A DNA stretch of 64,000 bases from assembly GCF_024584785.1 (NCBI RefSeq), contig NZ_CP074112.1:434001-498000 (forward strand), read 5' to 3'. The stretch comes from Idiomarina loihiensis (GTDB lineage Bacteria > Pseudomonadota > Gammaproteobacteria > Enterobacterales > Alteromonadaceae). Shown here in pieces: positions 28,074 to 37,281 of the stretch (the first letter of the stretch is position 1; every line of letters starts with the position of its first letter). A model generated the notes under the pieces. It searched no databases and was not told the origin of the DNA. It was given only the letters and a program-made list of their open reading frames with translations. A program made the translations under genes and the position numbers.

Positions 28074-28379
28074 ATGAAAACTTCAGTAACTATGTTGGTA
28101 GCATTAGGTGTCTTAGTAAGCCAGTTCTATGTAGGTGCAGCATCTGCACAAACAGCGGATCAAACCACCGATAATGTAGCGGTCGAACCGTTACTAACTG
28201 AATTAGTTCATGCCGATGCACAAGCTGTTAGTAGCTCAGTAAAGCGAGCAGCTGACAACGAACTCTTAGATTGGGTTAATGATATTAAGGTATCCTTGTC
28301 ATTGCCTGCAATTGTTCGTAGTGCCGCTGATTATGCCAGTGAGATGTTGCCTAGCTTAACTGGTCAGCAGCCAGAATAA
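28074..28379 (+). CDS. Small secreted protein of unknown function
   Basis: 101 residues with a Sec signal (MKTSVTMLVALGVLVSQFYVGAASA, cleavage about 26). The mature ~75 residues are acidic and helical in composition (VEPLLTELVHADAQAVSSSVKRAADNELLDWVNDIKVSL), with no cysteine and no motif I recognise. AAAGGAGAT gives a strong ribosome site. It stands behind the sigma-54 promoter and a small ACCGA-ATCG-TCGGT hairpin (28032-28045), and is followed 9 bp later by a 36-codon peptide gene. The control by RpoN points to a conditional role (surface growth, nitrogen or envelope stress), which is inference. Confidence 0.7.
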   Translation: MKTSVTMLVALGVLVSQFYVGAASAQTADQTTDNVAVEPLLTELVHADAQAVSSSVKRAADNELLDWVNDIKVSLSLPAIVRSAADYASEMLPSLTGQQPE

Positions 28380-28388
28380 GGTGGTGGC

Positions 28389-28499
28389 ATGCAGCAGAGT
28401 ATCTTAGTTATGTTAATGATTGCGCCGGTAGTTGGTACCGTTGTTGCCGGTGCGGTCGTTACAGTTTCAGCTGCGGTGAGCGCCGGTAAATCTGAGTGA
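28389..28499 (+). CDS. 36-residue hydrophobic peptide
   Basis: ATG 28389 to TGA 28497-28499, preceded by AAGGTGG at 28379-28385. The peptide (MQQSILVMLMIAPVVG...SAAVSAGKSE) is one hydrophobic segment of about 26 residues with small-residue GxxxG-type spacing, then a short polar tail. It is 9 bp behind the small secreted protein, and they are probably co-transcribed from the sigma-54 promoter. It could be a small membrane protein or a processed peptide. Real translation is unproven, but the ribosome site and composition support it. Confidence 0.5.
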   Translation: MQQSILVMLMIAPVVGTVVAGAVVTVSAAVSAGKSE

Positions 28500-28568
28500 T
28501 TGGAGATTAGAGCTGTGGTAGGCTGATGTTCCACCGCTCATAATCATAACAACAGAGGATACTGCCGC

Positions 28569-29813
28569 GTGAATAAATCCGTTACTTTCACTTATAGCTT
28601 GGCAGCACTTGGCGTAGCCAGTTTTCTTGGTCTAAGTGCTAGCAGCGCACTTGCACATGATGGTAAAGAAGGCCACAAACATTATACCGCCAGCGCAAAA
28701 GCGCATCAGATTGCGCAACAGAATTTAATTATTGATACCCATATTGATGTGCCTTATCGCTTAAAAAAGGATTGGGAAGATGTCACCAAGGCCACGACTC
28801 GCGGTGATTTTGATTACCCGCGCGCCAAAGCAGGCGGTTTGAATGTACCTTTTATGTCCATTTACATTCCCGCGAATTTAGAGCGCACTCCCGGTGCTAG
28901 TTATCAGCTCGCGCATGAGTTAATTGATAGCATGGAAGCCCTTGCCTATCGAGCTCCAGGTAAATTTGCCCTAGCGGCAAGTGTTGACCAAGTGATGCAG
29001 CAGCAAGAGCGTGGCGTTATTTCTATCGCAATGGGGATGGAGAACGGCTCTCCGATAGAGGGTGACCTTAACAATTTGGTGAAATTCTACAACCGTGGCA
29101 TTCGTTATATCACCTTAGCTCACAGTGAATCTAATCATATTGCTGATTCATCTTACGACATTCGCAAGCAGTGGAATGGTCTTAGCCCGTTCGGTAAAGA
29201 ATTAGTAACAGCCATGAATGAGATTGGAGTGATGATAGACATATCTCATGTCTCCGATGATGCGTTTTGGCAGACCATCGAGTTATCCAAAGTGCCGGTC
29301 ATTGCCTCGCATTCCTCCTTACGTAAATACACTCCCGGTTTTGAGCGAAACATGAGCGACGATATGATCAAAGCGCTCGCCGAAAACGGTGGAGTGATTA
29401 TGATTAACTTCGGCTCATCTTTTGTAACCCAACAAGCCAACCGCTATGGTGCCATGATTCGTGGTCAAATCGAAAAAGTCCAAGAGCAATATGGCGCGGA
29501 CTCTGATGAAGCCAAGCAGCGTATAGCTGAGCTACGAGGCAAAAACCCTTATCCGTTTGCTACCTTAGAACAGGTACTTGATCATATTGACCATGTGAAA
29601 AACCTTGTGGGTATCGACTATATCGGCATAGGTTCGGACTATGATGGGGTGGGTGATTCTCTACCTGAAGGCCTAAAGGATGTGTCGAGCTATCCTAATT
29701 TGGTGCAAGGTCTTTTAGACCGTGGTTACAGCGAAGCAGACATCGAAAAGATTCTCTACAAGAATTTTGTTCGAGTATGGCGTGAGGTAGAAGCCTACGC
29801 TGCTGCAAACTAA
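28569..29813 (+). CDS. Membrane dipeptidase (peptidase M19), secreted
   Basis: 414 residues from a GTG start, with a Sec signal ending SSALA (about 29). Renal-dipeptidase fold with the zinc ligands in IIDTHIDVP (HxD), the bridging Glu in GMENGSPIEGDL, and His in YITLAHSESNHIADS and VIASHSSLRKYT; GIGSDYDGVGDSLPEGLKDVSSYP is the substrate-side signature. Family members cleave dipeptides, including D-amino-acid ones. Being exported, it may feed amino acids from periplasmic peptides. Confidence 0.93.
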   Translation: MNKSVTFTYSLAALGVASFLGLSASSALAHDGKEGHKHYTASAKAHQIAQQNLIIDTHIDVPYRLKKDWEDVTKATTRGDFDYPRAKAGGLNVPFMSIYIPANLERTPGASYQLAHELIDSMEALAYRAPGKFALAASVDQVMQQQERGVISIAMGMENGSPIEGDLNNLVKFYNRGIRYITLAHSESNHIADSSYDIRKQWNGLSPFGKELVTAMNEIGVMIDISHVSDDAFWQTIELSKVPVIASHSSLRKYTPGFERNMSDDMIKALAENGGVIMINFGSSFVTQQANRYGAMIRGQIEKVQEQYGADSDEAKQRIAELRGKNPYPFATLEQVLDHIDHVKNLVGIDYIGIGSDYDGVGDSLPEGLKDVSSYPNLVQGLLDRGYSEADIEKILYKNFVRVWREVEAYAAAN

Positions 29814-29820
29814 CAGCGAT

Positions 29821-29905
29821 GCTCGTTGCTCGTCCGTTTGCGTTGCTCACTGTTCGGGTCTAGTTTTTTTTTCGAACAGCGTGAAACGCGGACGACCAGC
29901 GAAGC
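29821..29905. repeat. Long imperfect inverted repeat with T-rich loop
   Basis: The arms 29821-29856 and 29873-29905 are imperfect complements: CTGTTCG (29850-29856) pairs with CGAACAG (29873-29879), extending outward through GTCGTCCG-type segments. The loop holds T9. It could act as the terminator of the dipeptidase gene or be a small mobile repeat; the same GCTCGTTGCTCGT style is common in intergenic repeats. Confidence 0.6.
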
Positions 29906-29908
29906 GCA

Positions 29909-29943
29909 CGAATAACGAATAACGAATAACGAATAAAGAATAA
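29909..29943. repeat. 7-bp tandem repeat (CGAATAA x 4, then AGAATAA)
   Basis: Five consecutive heptamers at 29909-29943, directly upstream of the S10 promoter -35. A-T rich and contingency-like; no coding potential on either strand. Confidence 0.85.
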
Positions 29944-29948
29944 CGACG

Positions 29949-29976
29949 TTGCTTTTTAACTACGAAAGTGTATAAT
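29949..29976 (+). promoter_or_regulatory. Sigma-70 promoter of the S10 operon
   Basis: TTGCTT at 29949-29954, 16-bp spacer, perfect TATAAT at 29971-29976, followed by a GC-rich discriminator (TCGCGGCC) typical of stringently controlled ribosomal promoters. Confidence 0.8.
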
Positions 29977-29982
29977 TCGCGG

Positions 29983-30467
<485 letters not shown>

Positions 30468-30505
30468 GCGGGCAGTAATAGGATTACACACGAGAGGTTT
30501 TAACA

Positions 30506-30720
30506 ATGGCTATTGGTCTAGTCGGTCGTAAAGTAGGAATGACTCGCGTCTTCCAAGAAGACGGCGCTTCTGTACCTGTTACTGTGATCGAAGTGACAGC
30601 AAACCGTGTGACTCAGGTGAAAACTGAGGAAACTGACGGTTACCGCGCGCTTCAAGTGACTGCAGGTACTAAAAAAGCAAACCGTGTTACTAAACCACTT
30701 GCTGGTCACTTCGCAAAAGC
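30506..30720 (+). other. N-terminal part of L3 (see rplC)
   Basis: Sub-region of rplC: the N-terminal beta-barrel half ([18 protein letters not shown]) that binds 23S rRNA domain VI. Listed only to mark where the barrel lies; the gene entry follows. Confidence 0.3.
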
Positions 30721-31150
30721 GGGTGTTGAAGCAGGTCGCGGTCTCTGGGAATTCCGCCTAGAGGACGGTGAAGGTGAAGAATACGCAGTAGGTTCTGAAA
30801 TTACTGTAGAAATTTTCGCAGACACCAAAAAAGTAGACGTTACCGGTACCTCAAAAGGTAAAGGTTTCCAAGGTGCTATTAAGCGCTGGAATTTCCGTAC
30901 TCAGGACGCTACCCATGGTAACTCGTTGTCGCATCGCGCGCCGGGTTCTATCGGTCAAAACCAGTCTCCTGGTCGGGTTTTCAAAGGCAAGAAGATGGCA
31001 GGTCAGATGGGTAACAAACAAGTAACCGTACAAACTCTTGATGTAGTACGTGTTGACGCAGAGCGTGGTTTGTTGCTGATTCGTGGCGCTGTCCCTGGTG
31101 CTACTGGCGGCGATGTAATCATCAAGCCAGCAGTCAAGGCTAAGGCGTAA
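30506..31150 (+). CDS. rplC: 50S ribosomal protein L3
   Basis: 214 residues. [20 protein letters not shown] at the start and the long internal extension [26 protein letters not shown] that reaches toward the peptidyl-transferase centre. The Gln in GQMGNKQ is the residue methylated by PrmB in enterobacteria. Ribosome site GAGAGG lies about 10 bp before the ATG. Confidence 0.99.
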   Translation: MAIGLVGRKVGMTRVFQEDGASVPVTVIEVTANRVTQVKTEETDGYRALQVTAGTKKANRVTKPLAGHFAKAGVEAGRGLWEFRLEDGEGEEYAVGSEITVEIFADTKKVDVTGTSKGKGFQGAIKRWNFRTQDATHGNSLSHRAPGSIGQNQSPGRVFKGKKMAGQMGNKQVTVQTLDVVRVDAERGLLLIRGAVPGATGGDVIIKPAVKAKA

Positions 31151-31168
31151 CGTCTGAGGAGAATGGTG

Positions 31169-31774
31169 ATGGAATTAACATTAAAAGACGCAAAAGGCGC
31201 TCTTGAAGTTTCCGAAGCTACCTTTGGACGTGAGTTCAACGAAGCTTTGATTCATCAGGTAGTAGTTGCCTATGCAGCTGGCGCTCGTCAGGGTACCAAA
31301 GCGCAAAAAACGCGTTCTGAAGTATCTGGCGGTGGCAAAAAGCCATGGCGTCAAAAAGGAACTGGCCGTGCTCGTGCTGGTACTATCCGTAGCCCTATTT
31401 GGCGCTCAGGTGGTACTACTTTCGCAGCGAAACCACGCAGCCACGACCAAAAAGTAAACAAGAAAATGTACCGCGGTGCAATGAAGAGCATCTTGTCTGA
31501 ATTAGTTCGTCAAGATCGTCTAATCGTGGTTGAGAGCTTTGCAGTAGAAGCTCCAAAAACAAAAGAATTAGCAGCTAAACTGAAAGCTATGGATTTACAC
31601 GATGTATTAATCGTGACTAAAGAAGTAGACGAGAACTTGTTCTTAGCATCACGTAACCTACACAAAGTAGACGTGCGTGACGTACAAGGTATCGACCCAG
31701 TAAGCCTGATTGCTTTTGAAAAAGTATTGATGACTGCTGACGCAGTGAAGCAAATTGAGGAGGTGTTATCATGA
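31169..31774 (+). CDS. rplD: 50S ribosomal protein L4
   Basis: 201 residues. Start ATG 31169 ([14 protein letters not shown]) is chosen over ATG 31163 because GAGGAG at 31156-31161 is correctly spaced for it and E. coli L4 begins the same way. The long loop [27 protein letters not shown] lines the exit tunnel and is a macrolide-resistance site. L4 is the likely autogenous regulator of this operon through the leader at 29983-30155. Overlaps rplW by 4 bp. Confidence 0.98.
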   Translation: MELTLKDAKGALEVSEATFGREFNEALIHQVVVAYAAGARQGTKAQKTRSEVSGGGKKPWRQKGTGRARAGTIRSPIWRSGGTTFAAKPRSHDQKVNKKMYRGAMKSILSELVRQDRLIVVESFAVEAPKTKELAAKLKAMDLHDVLIVTKEVDENLFLASRNLHKVDVRDVQGIDPVSLIAFEKVLMTADAVKQIEEVLS

Positions 31775-32073
31775 TGCGCGAAGAACGTTTGCTGACTGTA
31801 ATCCTAGCTCCTCATGTTTCTGAGAAGTCTACTATGACTGCAGAAACTGCTAACACTGTCGTGTTCAAAGTAGCAACGACTGCAACCAAAGCACAAATCA
31901 AAGCAGCAGTAGAAAAGCTGTTTGAAGTTGAGGTTGATAGCGTTCGTACTGTGAACGTAAAAGGCAAAACCAAACGTACCGGTATGCGCTTCGGTAAGCG
32001 TAGCGACTGGAAAAAAGCGTATGTCACCCTGAAAGAAGGTGCGGACATCGACTTCGTCGGCGGCGCTGAGTAA
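31771..32073 (+). CDS. rplW: 50S ribosomal protein L23
   Basis: 100 residues; [21 protein letters not shown] and the tail [24 protein letters not shown]...DFVGGAE match L23, the docking site for trigger factor and SRP at the tunnel exit. ATGA overlap with the rplD stop, so translation is coupled. Confidence 0.98.
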   Translation: MMREERLLTVILAPHVSEKSTMTAETANTVVFKVATTATKAQIKAAVEKLFEVEVDSVRTVNVKGKTKRTGMRFGKRSDWKKAYVTLKEGADIDFVGGAE

Positions 32074-32087
32074 CAGGAGGAATTCAC

Positions 32088-32912
32088 ATGGCATTAGTTA
32101 AGTGTAAGCCTACGTCTCCAGGTCGTCGCCACGTTGTTAAAGTGGTTAACGAAGACCTGTACAAAGGTAAGCCTTACGCCCCATTGTTGGATAAAAACAG
32201 CAAAAATGGTGGTCGTAACAACAATGGTCGTATTACTGTTCGTCATATCGGCGGTGGTCACAAGCATCACTACCGTATGGTTGACTTTAAACGCGACAAA
32301 GACGGCATCCCTGCAAAAGTAGAGCGTTTGGAATATGATCCAAACCGTTCAGCTAACATTGCATTGATTCTGTATGCAGACGGTGAGCGTCGTTACATTC
32401 TTGCTCCTAAGGGCATGAAAGCTGGCGATAAAGTACAGTCTGGTTCAGATGCACCAATCAAAGCGGGTAACGCTTTGCCACTGCGCAATATCCCAGTGGG
32501 TGCAGTTGTACACGCAATTGAAATGAAGCCTGGTAAAGGTGCTCAGCTAGCTCGTTCAGCTGGTGCGTCAGTACAGGTATTGGCTCGCGATGGCGCGTAC
32601 GTAACAGTACGTCTGCGTTCTGGCGAAATGCGCCGAATTCAGGCGGATTGCCGTGCAACCATCGGTGAAGTAGGCAACGCAGAACACATGCTGCGTCAAT
32701 TGGGTAAAGCTGGTGCGAAGCGCTGGCGTGGTGTTCGTCCTACCGTACGTGGTGTGGCGATGAACCCGGTTGATCACCCGCACGGTGGTGGTGAAGGTCG
32801 TACTTCTGGTGGTCGTCACCCGGTTACCCCATGGGGTACTCCGACTAAGGGTTATAAGACCCGTAAGAACAAGCGTACTGATAAGTTCATCGTACGTCGT
32901 CGCAACAAATAA
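32088..32912 (+). CDS. rplB: 50S ribosomal protein L2
   Basis: 274 residues. Contains [22 protein letters not shown] and the conserved [31 protein letters not shown] segment whose His is close to the peptidyl-transferase centre. Ends with basic [18 protein letters not shown]. Strong ribosome site AGGAGG before the ATG. Confidence 0.99.
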   Translation: MALVKCKPTSPGRRHVVKVVNEDLYKGKPYAPLLDKNSKNGGRNNNGRITVRHIGGGHKHHYRMVDFKRDKDGIPAKVERLEYDPNRSANIALILYADGERRYILAPKGMKAGDKVQSGSDAPIKAGNALPLRNIPVGAVVHAIEMKPGKGAQLARSAGASVQVLARDGAYVTVRLRSGEMRRIQADCRATIGEVGNAEHMLRQLGKAGAKRWRGVRPTVRGVAMNPVDHPHGGGEGRTSGGRHPVTPWGTPTKGYKTRKNKRTDKFIVRRRNK

Positions 32913-32928
32913 GAGTTGAGGATTAGAC

Positions 32929-33207
32929 ATGCCACGTTCTCTTAAAAAAGGTCCATTTATCGACCTTCACCTATTGAATAAGGTGGAGAAAGCGTTGGAA
33001 GCCGGGGACAAAAAGCCAATTAAAACTTGGTCCCGTCGTTCAATGATTATCCCTGATATGATCGGCTTAACTATCGCTGTTCATAACGGTCGCCAGCACG
33101 TGCCAGTATTCGTTTCTGACGAAATGATTGGTCACAAGCTTGGTGAATTTGCACCAACCCGCACTTATCGTGGCCACGCCGCTGATAAGAAAGCCAAGAA
33201 ACGCTAA
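32929..33207 (+). CDS. rpsS: 30S ribosomal protein S19
   Basis: 92 residues: [22 protein letters not shown]...[35 protein letters not shown], the standard S19 of the small-subunit head, in its normal place between rplB and rplV. Confidence 0.99.
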   Translation: MPRSLKKGPFIDLHLLNKVEKALEAGDKKPIKTWSRRSMIIPDMIGLTIAVHNGRQHVPVFVSDEMIGHKLGEFAPTRTYRGHAADKKAKKR

Positions 33208-33219
33208 GGGAGAGTTGAA

Positions 33220-33552
33220 ATGGAAGCTATTGCTATTCACAAATTTGCTCGCCTATCAGCGCAGAAAGGCCGGTTGGTTGCTGACCAGATTCGCGGTTTA
33301 CCAGTAGCGAAAGCTCTGGAAATTTTGGCTTACAGCCCTAAAGATGCAGCTGGCCTGCTGAAAAAGGTGTTGGAATCAGCCATTGCGAATGCTGAACACA
33401 ACGAAGGTGCCGACATCGACGAGTTAAAAGTTGCAAAAGTAATGGTAGACGAAGGTCCTACTATGAAACGCATCATGCCTCGTGCGAAAGGTCGTGCTGA
33501 TCGTATCTTTAAGCGTACCAGCCACATTACTGTGGTTGTATCGGATAGCTAG
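33220..33552 (+). CDS. rplV: 50S ribosomal protein L22
   Basis: 110 residues. [28 protein letters not shown] at the N-terminus and the beta-hairpin [26 protein letters not shown] that lines the exit tunnel. No insertion or deletion in the hairpin that would suggest macrolide resistance. Confidence 0.99.
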   Translation: MEAIAIHKFARLSAQKGRLVADQIRGLPVAKALEILAYSPKDAAGLLKKVLESAIANAEHNEGADIDELKVAKVMVDEGPTMKRIMPRAKGRADRIFKRTSHITVVVSDS

Positions 33553-33562
33553 GAGATAAGTT

Positions 33563-34252
33563 ATGGGTCAGAAAGTACATCCTAATGGTATTCGCCTAGG
33601 TATCACCAAACCATGGAATGCAACCTGGTTCGCGAATACAAAAGATTTTGCTGATAACCTGCACAGCGACCACTTGGTTCGTAAAATGTTGCAAAAAGAG
33701 CTGGCGGCAGCGTCAGTTTCTCGCATCGTTATCGAGCGTCCAGCTAAGAGCATCCGTGTAACTATCCACACAGCCCGTCCAGGTGTTGTGATTGGTAAGA
33801 AAGGCGAAGATGTAGAGAAATTGCGTCAAGCAGTTTCTAAATTGACTGGCGTTCCTGCGCAAATCAACATCTCAGAAGTACGCAAGCCTGAGCTTGACGC
33901 ACAACTGGTTGGTGAAAACATCGCAGGCCAATTAGAGCGTCGTGTGATGTTCCGTCGTGCTATGAAGCGCGCGGTACAGAACGCAATGCGTCTTGGCGCT
34001 AAGGGTATCAAAGTGGAAGTAAGCGGTCGTTTAGGCGGCGCTGAAATCGCTCGTAGCGAGTGGTATCGTGAAGGTCGTGTTCCATTGCACACATTGCGTG
34101 CGGACATCGATTACGCTACTGCCGAAGCAAGCACCACTTACGGTATTATCGGCATTAAAGTTTGGATCTTCAAAGGCGAAGTTCTAGGCGGCATGCCAGT
34201 TGCTGAAGAAAAACCAGCAGCTCCAGCAAAACGCCCTAAAGGCCGTAAGTAA
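33563..34252 (+). CDS. rpsC: 30S ribosomal protein S3
   Basis: 229 residues. [14 protein letters not shown] start, KH-type domain with [20 protein letters not shown], and the C-terminal half with [32 protein letters not shown]. The basic tail PAKRPKGRK is of normal length. Confidence 0.99.
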   Translation: MGQKVHPNGIRLGITKPWNATWFANTKDFADNLHSDHLVRKMLQKELAAASVSRIVIERPAKSIRVTIHTARPGVVIGKKGEDVEKLRQAVSKLTGVPAQINISEVRKPELDAQLVGENIAGQLERRVMFRRAMKRAVQNAMRLGAKGIKVEVSGRLGGAEIARSEWYREGRVPLHTLRADIDYATAEASTTYGIIGIKVWIFKGEVLGGMPVAEEKPAAPAKRPKGRK

Positions 34253-34263
34253 GGAGATACGAT

Positions 34264-34677
34264 ATGTTACAACCAAAGCGTACAAAATTCCGTAAGGTAC
34301 ACAAAGGCCGCAACCGTGGTCTGGCGCAAGCAGGTAACAAAGTTAGCTTCGGTACTTTCGGTTTAAAATCGGTTGAACGCGGTCGTATGACTGCGCGTCA
34401 AATCGAAGCAGCTCGTCGTGCCATGACGCGTCACGTGAAACGTCAAGGTAAGATTTGGATCCGCGTATTCCCAGACAAGCCAATTACTCAGAAGCCACTT
34501 GAAGTGCGTATGGGTAAAGGTAAAGGTAGCGTGGAATATTGGGTAGCTCAAATTCAGCCAGGTCGTGTCCTGTATGAAATGGACGGTGTTTCGGAAGAGA
34601 TTGCTCGTGAAGCATTTACTCTTGCGGCACGTAAGCTGCCATTCAAAACCACCTTTGTGACTCGGACGGTGATGTAA
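34264..34677 (+). CDS. rplP: 50S ribosomal protein L16
   Basis: 137 residues: [25 protein letters not shown]...[30 protein letters not shown], standard L16 near the A site. The Arg in GRMTAR corresponds to the RoxA-hydroxylated Arg81. It overlaps rpmC by one base (TAATG). Confidence 0.99.
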   Translation: MLQPKRTKFRKVHKGRNRGLAQAGNKVSFGTFGLKSVERGRMTARQIEAARRAMTRHVKRQGKIWIRVFPDKPITQKPLEVRMGKGKGSVEYWVAQIQPGRVLYEMDGVSEEIAREAFTLAARKLPFKTTFVTRTVM

Positions 34678-34868
34678 TGAAAGCGAACGAACTGAAAGAA
34701 AAAACCGTTGAGCAGCTGCAAGAAGAATTGCTAGGTTTGCGTCGTGAGCAGTTTAACCTGCGCATGCAAGCTGCAACTGGCCAGCTGAATCAAACTCACA
34801 TGTTGAAGCAAGTGCGTCGTGATATCGCACGTGTTAAAACTATTCTGACTGAGAAGGCAGGTGCGTAA
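34677..34868 (+). CDS. rpmC: 50S ribosomal protein L29
   Basis: 63 residues, [37 protein letters not shown], two long helices as in all L29. One-base overlaps with rplP before it and with rpsQ after it. Confidence 0.99.
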   Translation: MKANELKEKTVEQLQEELLGLRREQFNLRMQAATGQLNQTHMLKQVRRDIARVKTILTEKAGA

Positions 34869-35131
34869 TGGCTGAAGAAAAACGTATTCGTACTCTGCAA
34901 GGTCGTGTAACTAGCGACAAGATGGACAAGTCTATCACTGTTGCAGTAACTCGCCGTGTTAAACACCCGGTATATGGTAAGTACATTACCCGTACCACTA
35001 AGTTACACGCACACGACGAAAACAACGAGTGTAAAGCTGGCGATACCGTGATTATTCGCGAAACTCGTCCAGTATCTAAGACTAAGTCTTGGGCATTAGT
35101 TGAAATTGTAGAGCGCGCTGAAGTTATCTAA
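34868..35131 (+). CDS. rpsQ: 30S ribosomal protein S17
   Basis: 87 residues; [44 protein letters not shown] and a tail of [11 protein letters not shown] are S17. Last gene of the S10 operon. In nearly all relatives rplN and the spc operon follow within a few hundred bases; here a terminator and a BCCT transporter follow instead. Confidence 0.99.
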   Translation: MAEEKRIRTLQGRVTSDKMDKSITVAVTRRVKHPVYGKYITRTTKLHAHDENNECKAGDTVIIRETRPVSKTKSWALVEIVERAEVI

Positions 35132-35185
35132 TGGGTTGCTCGTTTGAGTGATAAATTGATACTTAAGACGTAATAAACGAAAGCG

Positions 35186-35216
35186 AAAACGGCTCCATCT
35201 GGGGCCGTTTTTTTTG
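35186..35216 (+). terminator. Rho-independent terminator of the S10 operon
   Basis: AAAACGGCTCC (35186-35196) pairs with GGGGCCGTTTT (35201-35211, one G-T pair), ATCT loop, T8 tail. Confidence 0.92.
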
Positions 35217-35286
35217 GGCGCGAGAAAATAATATTAAAATCATCTATAATTAAGGCACTTACGAATCATCACGCAAGGAATTGTGT

Positions 35287-37269
35287 ATGCATAGTACGAC
35301 GCCTGCAAGACTCAATCCGCCGGTCTTCTATTCGGCCGCCGGGCTTATCACCCTTATCTTACTTTTCTCGGCTATTTGGCCTGATATCGCAAATCAGCTC
35401 TTTCAAACGGTACAAACAGCAATTATTGATAACGCTAGTTGGTTTTATGTGCTTGCGGTAGCAGTGATTCTATTGAGTGTGGTGTACTTGGGGTTTTCCC
35501 GTTTTGGTTTGATAAAATTGGGGCCTGACCATTCCGAACCTGATTACTCAAAAATAACTTGGTTTTCGATGCTATTTTCTGCGGGAATGGGTATTGGCCT
35601 CATGTTCTTTGGTGTAGCTGAACCTATCATGCATTTTTTGGCGCCTCCCGTAGCTGAAGCTGGTTCGGTGGAAGCGGCCCGCGAAGCCATGAAGATTACC
35701 TTTTTCCATTGGGGCTTACATGCATGGGCAATCTACGCCATCGTGGCACTGATCCTAGCCTTTTTTGCATACCGTCATGGCCTGCCGCTGACCTTACGAT
35801 CTGCCTTGTATCCGTTAATCGGAGATCGTATTTATGGGCCTATCGGCCACGCGGTGGATGTGTTCGCGGTGATCGGAACCGTATTTGGGGTTGCTACCTC
35901 GCTTGGCTATGGCGTAACACAAATTAATGCCGGAATTAATTATTTGTTTGATATTCCTGTGTCAAACTTAGTGCAAGTGTTGCTGATTATTGGCGTTACC
36001 TTGTTAGCCGTGATTTCTGTAACAACCGGCTTAGACAAGGGCATCCGCCGCTTATCTGAGTTAAATATGGGGCTGGCAGTGTTGCTGTTAGTCTTTGTTT
36101 TGGTTTTGGGCCCCACGGTCTTTCTATTACAAGCTTTTGTACAAAACACGGGTGCCTATGTTTCTGAAATTGTCAGTAACACCTTCAATTTATTCGCTTA
36201 CCAAAAAACCGATTGGATTGGCGGTTGGACCGTTTTCTACTGGGGATGGTGGCTAAGTTGGGCACCATTTGTGGGCTTGTTTATCGCGCGGGTATCGCGC
36301 GGTCGAACCATTCGCGAGTTTGTACTCGGGGTGTTATTGGTACCGGCCGGTTTCACCTTAATGTGGATGACCTTTTTCGGTAATTCGGCTATTGATATGG
36401 TGCTTAACCAAGGCGCGGAAAGCTTAGGTAAGGCGGTGCAAGAAGATGTCTCGGTAGCCCTGTTTGTATTCTTAGAGCAGTTTCCATTCAGTACGGCATT
36501 ATCCTTCATTGCGACCTTGATGGTGGTGGTGTTCTTTGTCACCTCTTCAGACTCAGGCTCAATGGTGGTAGATATGCTTTGTTCAAACGGACGTGATGAT
36601 ACGCCGGTATGGCAACGGATCTTCTGGGCCAGTGGCGAGGGTATTGTGGCGATTATTCTGCTGCTAGCAGGTGGTTTAGGGGCGCTACAGACAATGACCA
36701 TTGCTAGTGCCTTACCTTTTACCATTGTCCTGATGATAGCCACCTACGGTCTAATTAGGGCGTTGCGTGTTGATGTGCACAAAAAAGACACCTTGCAGAA
36801 TAACTACCTCACAGCGTCGGCAATGAGCAATAAGAACTGGCGTGAACGATTGCACAATATCATCGATTTCCCTAGTAAAGCCGTGGGTGAACGCTTTTTA
36901 GTTCAAGTGATTACGCCAGCCTTTAAAGAGGTTGCTGAGGAGATGCGTGCCAGTGGCTTAACGGTCGTGTTGGACACAAATGAGCAAGGGCAAAAGACCT
37001 TTCGAGTTCAGCATGGCGACGAGATAGACTTTATTTACCAAGTGAAATTGGCTGCTCACATACAGCCAGCCTTTTTGCATATGGATGAGGTGAGTGCCAC
37101 CGCGGCAGCTGTCGAGGTTGCCGAGGAGCAAAAATACTACCGAGCAGAGGTGCATTTGCGTGAGGGCGGGCAAGATTATGATGTGCTGGGTTGGTCGCGC
37201 GAAGCGGTTATTGGTGACCTAATAGATCACTATCACAAGCATATGCATTTTTTACATATTCTACGCTAA
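35287..37269 (+). CDS. BCCT-family betaine/choline transporter
   Basis: 660 residues from ATG 35287 (AAGGA 8 bp before; a TTG at 35281 is open but less likely). About 12 membrane segments through residue ~505, with the BCCT marks GMGIGLMFFGVAEPIMHF and the Trp-rich box WTVFYWGWWLSWAPFVGLFIARVSRGRTIREF. The C-terminal ~150-residue cytoplasmic tail resembles the BetT type, which is proton-coupled and osmotically regulated; exact substrate cannot be read. The porin gene follows 12 bp later and is probably in the same operon. Suits osmolyte uptake in salt water. Confidence 0.93.
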   Translation: MHSTTPARLNPPVFYSAAGLITLILLFSAIWPDIANQLFQTVQTAIIDNASWFYVLAVAVILLSVVYLGFSRFGLIKLGPDHSEPDYSKITWFSMLFSAGMGIGLMFFGVAEPIMHFLAPPVAEAGSVEAAREAMKITFFHWGLHAWAIYAIVALILAFFAYRHGLPLTLRSALYPLIGDRIYGPIGHAVDVFAVIGTVFGVATSLGYGVTQINAGINYLFDIPVSNLVQVLLIIGVTLLAVISVTTGLDKGIRRLSELNMGLAVLLLVFVLVLGPTVFLLQAFVQNTGAYVSEIVSNTFNLFAYQKTDWIGGWTVFYWGWWLSWAPFVGLFIARVSRGRTIREFVLGVLLVPAGFTLMWMTFFGNSAIDMVLNQGAESLGKAVQEDVSVALFVFLEQFPFSTALSFIATLMVVVFFVTSSDSGSMVVDMLCSNGRDDTPVWQRIFWASGEGIVAIILLLAGGLGALQTMTIASALPFTIVLMIATYGLIRALRVDVHKKDTLQNNYLTASAMSNKNWRERLHNIIDFPSKAVGERFLVQVITPAFKEVAEEMRASGLTVVLDTNEQGQKTFRVQHGDEIDFIYQVKLAAHIQPAFLHMDEVSATAAAVEVAEEQKYYRAEVHLREGGQDYDVLGWSREAVIGDLIDHYHKHMHFLHILR

Positions 37270-37281
37270 GGAGAAGTCCCT

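Noticed and set aside
29909-29943. Possible CRISPR or coding repeat
   Set aside because: Seven-base units with no spacers; the opposite-strand frame through it is repetitive and has no family character.
30506-30720. Separate entry for the L3 barrel region
   Set aside because: It is only a part of rplC and not an independent gene; the low-confidence sub-region entry should be read as part of the rplC annotation.
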